Of a DNA stretch of 64,000 nucleotides, positions 55,484 to 64,000 are shown piece by piece. Position 1 is the stretch's first letter, and each line of letters begins with the position of its first letter. This DNA is from Punica granatum (lineage: Eukaryota; Streptophyta; Magnoliopsida; Myrtales; Lythraceae): positions 21,519,363-21,583,362 of the forward strand of contig NC_045130.1 of NCBI RefSeq assembly GCF_007655135.1, read 5' to 3'. The notes below the pieces were generated by a model. The model was given only the letters and a program-made list of their open reading frames with translations, was not told the DNA's origin and searched no databases. A program made the position numbers and the translations under genes.

Positions 55484-55506
55484 CGTGCGGGATATAGGCC
55501 CGCACG
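55484..55506 (+). other. Perfect 8-bp hairpin, B3
   Basis: Same arms and loop as in family A, although the surrounding LTR has diverged strongly between the families. Confidence 0.78.
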
Positions 55507-55756
55507 TAATAGAACCCCCCGAATTCGGAATTTTCGGTTCCGTACGACCATTGCCTTAGCATTTAGGTGTACCCCGTACCCCTAGACCCGGGTAACTTGC
55601 CGGCCCTCGACCCTCGGGTCGTAAAATGGCAAGTGGCGACTCCTTCTCACGTGCGTCCGTCGCGCTTCCCCGGGAAGGTGGACACCCCCAAGCCGCGTTT
55701 GCTTAGGCGCGCGCATGCGTGCCCCGACGAGATGAAATTCGGGTGCGCACAGATCC

Positions 55757-57219
55757 CACACAAGACGAAAAGCTCACCGGGACGAGCATCACAATGCCCA
55801 GAGGAACAATTATAGAACGAGGACGGCCAACTCCACTCCGGATGTCCAAACGAGGCAAAACCGACTCTCGAGGTGTCGAGTCACACGAACATTCGTTCAC
55901 AAGAAATATGGCGATATTTGGCTCATTCAATTTCTCTTCGTGCAAGCATTCCAAATCTATCAATTAATCGGACCTCAGGGATCGGATGCGCGATCAGTCG
56001 AGTCTCGAGCTTCTCCCGGCTTTTCTCCTAGTCGAATGGGACCCACAGCTCAGCCAAGCCAAGCCCCAAGCCACGGCTCAACCCCAGCAGCCATGGCTTG
56101 GTCGCATCAAGCCGCGGCTACTCCCCATGGCCGGCGGCTCCAAGGGTTCTCCCCTTCTCTCCACCACAAATTTGAAATATCTTCTTACACACTTACATCC
56201 ATCACCTCCCATCACTTCCCATCACCCATCCTCTTGCTTTCCCTACACTCCATTTGACATTTTCCCCTCCCTAACCACTCTTTAATTTTCGGCAGCCCCT
56301 TTAATCACCTCAAAGCCACACTTAACTTCACTTAATCACACCATTAGGGCATCCTTTTTAAGCTCCAAGCCTCACTAATCTAATCACTTCTTCATTCTCA
56401 CTCTCTCTCAAGCCAACTTCTCTCTAAGAAGCTCTCAACCTCCGGCCCATCCCCTCATCCCCGCACAGCCCGTCCCGCGGCCAAGATCGGCCAAAATCAA
56501 CCGAAAACCACCCGGTATTCCGATCACCACCCGACCCGACTTAAGCCAAACATCCCCAAACTTCCTAGCCTACATATTTCCCACCCTTAAGTCCATTTCC
56601 GGGCTTAGATTTTCCATTGGAAGTCCCCAACATCACGTTCCAGCCGTGAAGAGAGTCGGGTCCCGAGAACCCCCGCCGGGCGCGTCCAACTCCTACGACG
56701 TGCCATTTCTTCCCACAACTTCGGCGAGTCGTGCCATCACGTTCAAAGGGTTCCTCATAACCCCCACTCTCCCCCGTGAAGAGGTGGTCACGGTCCGAGA
56801 GCCCTTCAACCGTGCACAACCTCCGTTCCACCTCCTCCTTATCGGGTCCCGTTAATTTTTATCGAGTTTTCTCTCACGTTTCTGGTTTGTCCAGGCCTTG
56901 GCACGCTCGGGACTATCCACGAACGTCTAGGTCCGTCCCTTAGGAGTCCAAGGAGCCCAACCTTGCACCGTGTCGTGGTCAGAGTCATCGTGCCGACCCC
57001 ATTTTCCCCAAGCTGCCGCTGCCGCTCTCTCGGGTGCCCGTCGCCCATCGCGTCCAGCCGAGTCACCCGACCCTCTCGCCGCTTCCCCGACTCTTTCCCT
57101 CGTACATCGAGGCTAGGTAACACTCCTCTACGACTTAAAGAAGATAGGATCTTCAATGTTTGTTTGTTATGAGGTGTTAGGGTGATTAACAAACCGAAAT
57201 GCATTCAAACTTGACACAG
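55757..57219 (+). mobile_element. 3' LTR of B2, second part, truncated
   Basis: It continues the B2 LTR after the GATCC duplication and keeps the B1-like subtype. It includes GGTAA at 57116-57120 and a degenerate TATA region (56351-56365). It stops near 57219, where a different LTR begins at an internal position. Confidence 0.88.
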
Positions 57220-58091
57220 GGACCATCAAAGTCGGGGAACAAGCTTCAGATGACCTTCCGGAACCCGACTCGGCTTCTCGAGGGACGTTTCAGTGGTCAT
57301 GAACGTCTCCCGGCGAGCCTTCGGGGCACGTCCACGAAGAACAGAGGTCACAATGGTCCCCGAGCACCTCACAACGAGCCCCGAGCACCTCAAGACATTC
57401 AGGGAACACTGAGAAAATCCCGGTCACAAGTCCCTAGGCCTTCCCGGGCCAACGGTCCCCGACCGAGGGCGACGGGCCAACGATCCCTCACGGGGCAAAA
57501 GGATCGCCAAAATGAGTGTTAGGATGCACAAAGAGCAATTGGGGACCGGGGGATGCTAAACTCCGCTCCGAACGTCCAAACATGGCAAAACCGACTCTCG
57601 AGGCGCCGAGTCGCCCGGACGTTCGTCCACACAACGCATGGCGATATTAGGCTCGTTCAAATCCTCGTCATTCAAGCATCCCAAATCTTCAAATTAATTG
57701 GACATCGGAGGTCGGATGCGAGCTCAATTAAGTTTCAAGCATTTTCCGGCTTTTCTCTCAATCGAACGGGACCCACAGCTCAGCCAAGCCAAGCCGCCAA
57801 GCCGCGGCTCAGCCCCAAGCCACGGCTCAACCCTTCAAGGTCGGCTCAGCCGCAATTAGCTGCGGCTCAACCCCATGGCCGGCGGCTCCAAGCACTCCCC
57901 ACCACACAATTCAAATTTCCCTCACTTCTTTCACTTCCTCTTACACATCCATCACACCCATCACCTTGCCTTTGCTTTCCCCACACTCTACATGACACTT
58001 TCCCTCCCCTAATCCTTTGATATTTTCGGCAGCCCTAGTTTAAGGCCCTAAGCCATGATTTACTTTCCCTAATTGCCTCGTTAGAGCCCCC

Positions 58092-58098
58092 TATAAAG
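58092..58098 (+). promoter_or_regulatory. Candidate TATA box, B4
   Basis: TATAAAG after CCCCC, followed by CCTTCTCTCTC near 58136. Confidence 0.65.
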
Positions 58099-60960
58099 CC
58101 CCATTCATCATTAACCTTAATCACTTCTCCATTCTCCTTCTCTCTCAAGCCAATCTCCCTCTAGAATCCTCTCAAACTCCAGCCCACTCCCACAGCTCGT
58201 GCGACTCTTTGCCAATGCCAAAACCGGCCGGAACCGCCGGAAAACCACCCGGTATTCCGGTAACCACCCGACCCGACTCAAGCCAAAAATCACCAAACTC
58301 CCTAGCCTACATATTTTCCACCCCCTAAGTTCATTTCCGGACTTAGATTTTCGATTTGAAGCTTCCTACATCACGTTCCAGCCGTGAAGAGAGTTGGGTC
58401 CCGGGATCCCCTAACCGCGCGCACCGAGCCAACCACGTGCCATTTCTTCCCACGACTTCGGCGAGTCGTGCCATCACGTTCAAAGGGTTCCTCACAACCC
58501 TCACCCTCCCCCGTGAAGAGGTGGTCACGGTCCGAGGGCTGACCGACCGTGCACAACTTCCTTTTCTTCCGGTTTCTTTCTAGCGGGTTATTATTTCTTA
58601 CCGGACTTTATCTCACTATTTTGGGTCCGTCTAGGCTTCGGCACGTTCGTGACCTCCCATGAACGCCTAGATCTGCCCCTAAGGAGTCCAACGGGCTTGA
58701 CCTCGCACCGTGCCGTGCCCGGAGCTCGCGTGCCGACCCGTTTTTCCACGGACTGCAGCGGTTGCCAACTTTCGGGTCCCTCACCCGTAGCCACCCATCC
58801 GAGTCTCGCGACTCCCACGGCCACGTCTCCGACTCTTTTCCTCGTACACCGGGGCTAGGTAACATTCCTCTACAACTTAGAGAAGCTAGGACCTTCGATC
58901 CTTGTTTGTATGAAGTGTTCGTACGTTTAAAGGCCCGGATGCATGAAATATTATTTTCCCTCTTAGATTCGGACGTCCCCATGTATAGCATGCATCGTAG
59001 CACATCTATTTCCCCTATTATCCATGTCCATACGTCGTATTAGCGTGCATGCATAATATTAGAGGGGTCGGATCCGTGGGGAGGAGATCGGCATGGACTC
59101 GAGGAGGCCATAGACCCTCTCGGCCGAACCTCGTGTAGGAGGGCCGTGAGCTCCTTTCGGCCTCCTTGGGTCCATGACCCTCTCCTTCTCCCGGATTAAA
59201 CCGTCTCTAAGTGAGTAAAGTCCTTAATCGTGGCTAAGAAATGGTTAAATAAAAAGGAAACAACTCGGATCCGGATGGGAGAGGCCCTTTGGCCATGGAT
59301 CGAGCCATGGGGGCTCACGGCCTAGTCTCTAGGGAAAGACCCGTGAGCTCCCTTGGCCGGTCCGGGGCTATGGCGGCCTCTCTTCTCCCGAATCGAGTCG
59401 ATTCCTATGTCATCTTACCATTTATCACGTGTAATGTATCAACATGACGGGAAAGGGCTCGGATCGGAATGGGAGAATTCCCTTTGACTCGTGCGAACCA
59501 CAAGGACTCACGGCCATTTTTGAGAAGAGGTGGCCGAGAGTCCTCTTGGACCACACGGGTCCAAGGAGGCTTCTCACTTTCCGAAACGGGCCGGTTCCCG
59601 TGTTTACTTATTTCGTTGTCATTCAAGCCGTGACCGTCTCGTTGTTCGTTTACATGTCTCATTTGTGAGTGTTGTGTATGAATTCATGTGATCATGACCA
59701 CCGAGATAACCGAAACATGTATCATCATTGTGGTCGATGCGTTATGAACGTAAGAGGCGATTGAAATCGGCGCAAGAGATCGCCCAAGACTTGGGGATGA
59801 GCCAAGGAAGCATTTGGTTACTTCCCTCGGGATGGGACCGAACGTCCCGTGGCTCTCCCCGAGTCTAGACCGGTCTCTTCCTCCGTTTGGAAGTCGGTTC
59901 TTAGAGTTGCTTTGTTATTATACTTGTCGTCTATCCATCAATTTCGTATCAGTTACTCACTATACATGTTAGTTCCAGAAAATCACCCATCAAGTCCATA
60001 ATCGTGATATAAAATGATAACCACCGAATAATTTCACAAATGGGGAGACGGGACGAATCATTCGGCTAATTAAACCACTTGGATTAAATAATCGGGCTAA
60101 TCAACCCCCAATTTGTAAACGCATCGATGATTTATGGAACGGCGAGAATGCCCTTTTTCATCAAAATTCACAATTTCAAAATACCGAGACACGTAACACG
60201 AATAGAATTGATGTCTAGTGAGTACTCACGTGCCGTGACTCGAGTCCGGGCCCAATTTGAGGCGGCCTGAGTCGTGGCACGAGAGTCCTTCTTAGACTCC
60301 TTCGTGTGACGCGATCTCCCATTTATATACGAACATTGCAATTTTATCATCCAAGGGCATAATCGTCATTCCGTGATTCACCGATACCCTAGGCGTTAGG
60401 GAGTTGGAAACACTTCGATCTATGAACGAAAAAGGGCAACCCGTTCGAGTACGAGTTTCATTCGCACGGCCCATTCTGCTCACTTTCAGTGTTTCTATCT
60501 TCCTATCGTAGATTCGGTGGTGAACATTTCATTTCAGTTACAAAACACGAAAAACCGGATTAATCATGCATTTGGCTTAATCAAACATTAGACAATGGAT
60601 AAGTGGAATGATAGATTCCAATCTAGAGTCAAAACACGAGTTTGGCTAATTCGGTGAAACCGAAGTGACACTTAACTGAATAAGAGTCTTAAAACGAACA
60701 CACACATGTAATCGGCTTAGAACCCCATTCTAATCCGCCATCTATGTTTGCCTAGGTTAGATACATTGTTTGCTAATCAACCCCGGCTAATAACTGATTA
60801 AATCACGTACATTTGGCCTAATACACAATTCGTTTGTATCCACCGACAATTGTCAGTTGTTGTCTGCATTGTGTCAGTTTTATTGGTTTTCTTCTGTTTT
60901 GTCTTTGTATGTGATGATTTATTGCGGCTCGGGCCCGAACCCATAGGTCACGCCTTGCAC

Positions 60961-61004
60961 GGGGTCCAACGCCCCAAACCATCGAATAGGAGGTCCAACG
61001 CCTC
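60961..61004 (+). other. U5 double hairpin, B4
   Basis: GGGG/CCCC at 60961-60975 and GAGG/CCTC at 60990-61004 (extendable to GGAGG/CCTCC). Confidence 0.7.
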
Positions 61005-61713
61005 CTAATTTACCGAGCATGTGCAACCCGAGTGCGGAATGGGATCTAGCCTCAATTCACCGTTACACTTCGAATGCGGCCTATGTGGAAGGCGGATTTG
61101 GATTGAGCGCGTGAAACGGGTTTAGATATCACCCGGGAGCTCGATCGGCCCACCGGACGCAGTGAGAACCAACCGTTTCTCCGAGAACTGTTGGATCGAT
61201 CGGACCCGACCCCCGGCTCCTTGAGCCCGCGTTGCTTTAATTTGTTTATCGGTTATCCAAAACACACGGTGAGCCGGAGCGGAATATTGGCCCAATGCAA
61301 ACCGATCGGGATCCATTTATTTCATTCAGTTGTATTTTGTAATTATTCGAGTGTACATTGTGAGGATCTTATTTGTATATTCATCCATATATTTGTAAGG
61401 ATCCCGATCGGCGAGCGAGAGGTCCGAGTGTCGAGTCGGTTAAGTCGGTCTATCGTCACCAAGGGATGAGTAAGCTCAAATAATCACGGTCTCGGTTCGC
61501 GCAGGGAATCGACCATCACGGTCCATAGAACTGTAACGCTAAAATAGCGAACCGATTCCCTGATTCACGAGCCTACTCATCCTTCGGAGTCTTGGCCCAA
61601 CTCAACCAATCCATCGAATTTACGGTGTCAAAACGGGCGAGTCGAGTGCAACTCTAAATCACACGGTAAATAAACAAAACGGCAAGCCTAGCAAGCTAGA
61701 GTACCAAAAGGGG

Positions 61714-61736
61714 CGTGCGGGATATAGGCCCGCACG
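61714..61736 (+). other. Perfect 8-bp hairpin, B4
   Basis: Arms CGTGCGGG and CCCGCACG, loop ATATAGG. Confidence 0.75.
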
Positions 61737-61983
61737 TAATAGAACCCCCGAATTCGGAATTTTCGGTTCCGTACGACCATTGCCTTAGCATTTAGGTGTA
61801 TCCCGTACCCCTAGACCCGGGTAACTTGCCGGCCCTCAACCTTCGGGTCGTAAAGTGGCAAGTGGCAACTCCTTCTCATGTGCATCCATCGCGCGTCCCT
61901 GGGAAGGTGGACACTCCCAAGCCGCGTTTGCTTAGGCGCGCGCATGCGTGCCCCGACGAGATTAAATTCGAGTGCGCACAGCT

Positions 61984-62001
61984 TGGCGACTCCACTGGGG
62001 A
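61984..62001 (+). other. Primer binding site (tRNA-Arg type), B4
   Basis: TGGCGACTCCACTGGGGA, identical to A1, three bases after the LTR end. Confidence 0.88.
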
Positions 62002-62220
62002 CACTTAGAGGGTTCGGGCTCGTTCCCGCTTGCTTTGCTTGCTTGTTTATTTACCGCTTTCCGCATTTCCCGCTTATCTATTTTACACACTCTTATTTCC
62101 CGCACATGCATTGCACATCATACTAGTTCCTTAGGTACCTTGTCCGACATCCCACGGGCACCAATATAGGAAGCTAGGTTAGTCAGAGGTTCCGAGTAAA
62201 GGAACGGATCGAGTCGGCTA
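62002..62220 (+). other. Start of B4 leader, interrupted by B5
   Basis: Non-coding and similar to the PBS-proximal leader of A2 (38912-39132 reversed). It ends in GAGTCGGCTA, where the B5 LTR begins; GGCTA is the expected target duplication, whose partner would lie beyond the window. Confidence 0.8.
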
Positions 62221-62463
62221 TGTGCGCACCCGAATTTCATCTCGTCGGGGCACGCATGCGCCCGCCTAAGCAAACGCGGCTTGGGAGTGTCCACCTTCCC
62301 GGGGACGCGCGACGGACGCACGTGAGAAGGAGTCGCCATTGCCATTTTACGGCCCGAAGGTCGAGGGCCGGCAAGCTACCCGGGTCTAGGGGTACGGGGT
62401 ACACCTAAATGCTAAGGCAATGGTCATACGGAACCGAAAATTCCGAATTCGGGGGTTCTATTA

Positions 62464-62486
62464 CGTGCGGGCCTATATCCCGCACG
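62464..62486 (-). other. Perfect 8-bp hairpin, B5
   Basis: Same arms; the palindrome reads equally on both strands. Confidence 0.75.
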
Positions 62487-63194
62487 CCCTTTCGGTACTC
62501 TAGCTTGCTAGGCTTGCCATTTTGTTTATTTATCGCGTGATTTAGAGTTGCGCTCGACTCGCCCGTTTTGACACCGTAAATTCGATGAATTGATCAAGTT
62601 GGGCCAAGAGTCCGAAAGATGAGTAGGCTTGTGCATCGAGGAGTCGGTTCACTATCTTAGCGTTACAGTTCATCGAACCGTGATGGTAGATTCCCTGCGT
62701 GAACCGAAACCACGAGTATCCAAGCTTACTCACCCTTTGGTGGCGATAGATCAACTTAACTAATCCAGCACTCGGACCTCTCGCTCACCGATCGGGGATC
62801 CTTACAAGGAGATGAATGAACATACAAATAGAATCTTCACAATGTTCTCTCGAACAATTACAAAGTACAACCGAATAAGTAAATGGATCCCGATCGGTTT
62901 GCATTGGGCCACTATTCCGCTCCGGCTCACCGTGTATTTTGAATAACCGATAAGTGAATGAAGGCAACGCGGGCTCAAGGAGCCAGGGGTCAGGTCCGAT
63001 TGATCCAACGGTTTGCAGGAGAATCGGTTGATTCCCACTGTAACCGTTGGGTCGATCGAGCTCCCGGGTGATATCTAGATCCGTTTCACACGCCCAATCC
63101 AAATTGCCTTCCACATAGGCCGTGTTCGGAGTGTAATGGTGAATCGAGGCTAGATACCATTCCGCACTCGGGTTGCACACGCTCGGTGAATTAG

Positions 63195-63238
63195 GAGGCG
63201 TTGGACCTCGTGTTCGGTGGTTTGGGGCATTGGACCCC
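63195..63238 (-). other. U5 double hairpin, B5
   Basis: GGGG/CCCC at 63224-63238 and GAGG/CCTC at 63195-63209; the first loop has a one-base change. Confidence 0.68.
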
Positions 63239-64000
63239 GTGTAACACGTAACCTATGGGCTCAGGCCCGAATCGCAACAAATCAGCAAAAGCAAGAATAA
63301 AACGGAAGAAAACTGATAAAACTGATGAAATACAGACAACAACTGATAAGTATCGGTGAATACAGACGAGTTGTGTATTAGGCCGAATGTACGTGATTTA
63401 ATCAGTTATTAATCGGGGTTGATTAGCAAACAATTTATCTAACCTAGGCAAACATAGATGGTGGATTAGAATAGGGTTCTAAGCCAATTACATGTGTGTG
63501 TTTGTTTTATGACTCTTATTCAGTTAAGTGTCACTACGGTTTCACCGAATTAGCCGAACTCGTGTTTTGACTCTAGGATGGAGTCTATCATTCCGCCTAT
63601 CCATTATCTAGTGTTTGATTAGGCCGAATGTACGATTAATCCGGTTGTTAGTGTCTTGTAACAGAAATAAAATACTCCCCACCGAATCTACAATAGGAAG
63701 ATAGAAACACCGAAAGTGAACGGAATGGGCCGTGCGAATGAGACTCGTACCCGAACGGGTAGCCCTTTTCAATCCATAGATCGAGGTGTTTCCGACTCCC
63801 TAGAGCCTAGGGTATCGGTGAGTCACGGAATGATGATTATGCCCTTGGATAAAATTGCGATGTTCGGGTATAAATTTGAGGTCCGCGTTGCACGAAGGAG
63901 TCTAAGAAGGACTCTCGTTCCCTGATTCGGGTCTCCTCAAATTGGGCCCGGACTCGAGTCAAGGCACGTGAGTACTCGCTAGATGTCAATTCTCCTCGTG

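Larger units (their letters stand above)
50696..55751 (+). mobile_element. Solo LTR B3 (5056 bp)
   Basis: A complete LTR with TGTCAGCACC at the start and GCGCACA at the end, no internal region, and GATCC directly repeated on both sides (50691-50695 and 55752-55756). This is the footprint of an insertion followed by LTR-LTR recombination. The sequence subtype is closer to B4 than to the B2 LTR it sits in. Confidence 0.96.
57220..61980 (+). mobile_element. 5' LTR of B4, 5'-truncated
   Basis: It starts at the position equivalent to about base 436 of B3 and ends GCGCACA, followed by a primer binding site, so it is a 5' LTR that lost its first ~435 bp. Sequence subtype matches B3. GGTAA is at 58858-58862. 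Confidence 0.9.
62221..64000 (-). mobile_element. LTR of B5, minus strand, cut by window edge
   Basis: It begins at the LTR 3' terminus (TGTGCGCACC on the plus strand) and runs off the right edge. Its content mirrors the last 1.8 kb of B4 in reverse. Whether it is a solo LTR or the 3' LTR of a full element cannot be told from here. Confidence 0.92.

Noticed and set aside
62221..64000. Possible solo LTR call for B5
   Set aside because: Only one end is visible, so solo or full element cannot be decided.

Overview
The window is intergenic DNA from a flowering plant, made almost entirely of very large Ty3/gypsy LTR retrotransposons of the Tat/Ogre type. The evidence is a primer binding site complementary to a tRNA-Arg 3' end, LTRs of 4.2-6.8 kb, an extra ORF1 upstream of gag, a retropepsin followed by a G-patch, a short intron between pro and RT, a second archaeal-type RNase H, and hypervariable tandem repeats in the 3' UTR. 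I see no host gene, rRNA or tRNA. The ORF1 and Pol proteins remind me of Lythraceae/Myrtales repeats such as pomegranate, but this is only a weak impression.

Two related families occur. Family A has GC-rich arrays inside the LTR and family B has ~5.1-5.3 kb LTRs. Layout, with names used below: A1 (+, runs off the left edge to 17542) is a non-autonomous element with a broken ORF1 and no gag or pol. It sits in the RT region of B1 (+, 17543-23256 continuing at 43628-47426). B1's 3' LTR is split by A2 (-, 23257-43627), a nearly complete element: 5' LTR, PBS, leader, ORF1, gag-pro, intron, RT-RH-aRH-INT, 3' UTR repeats, 3' LTR. B1's 3' LTR ends directly against the integrase of B2 (+, 47427-50695 and 55757-57219), so B1 is best read as an insertion into B2. 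A solo LTR, B3 (50696-55751), lies in the LTR of B2 with a perfect 5-bp target duplication. B4 (+, 57220-62220) is a 5'-truncated 5' LTR with PBS and a short leader. That leader is cut by B5 (-, 62221 to the right edge), the 3' end of another LTR. The implied order of events is B2, then B1 and B3, then A1 and A2.

In A2 the parts fit one transposition cycle. ORF1 (unknown, DUF7745-like) and Gag-Pro are open. Pol is reached through a predicted 188-nt intron and carries a single frameshift in RT. A1 keeps the cis signals (LTR, PBS, leader, PPT) and was presumably mobilised in trans.

The most unusual signal is a set of conserved hairpins with compensatory stem changes. One is an array of up to five hairpins just after integrase in B1, A2 and B2, with a reduced version in A1. 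Another is a 28-29-bp-spaced hairpin set in U5. There is also a perfect 8-bp stem near the LTR 3' end and a leader stem-loop. Other points worth checking are a 40-bp duplication flanking A2 with a clipped LTR end, a scaffold gap at 178-277 flanked by two LTR subtypes, and a chimeric LTR junction near 57220.
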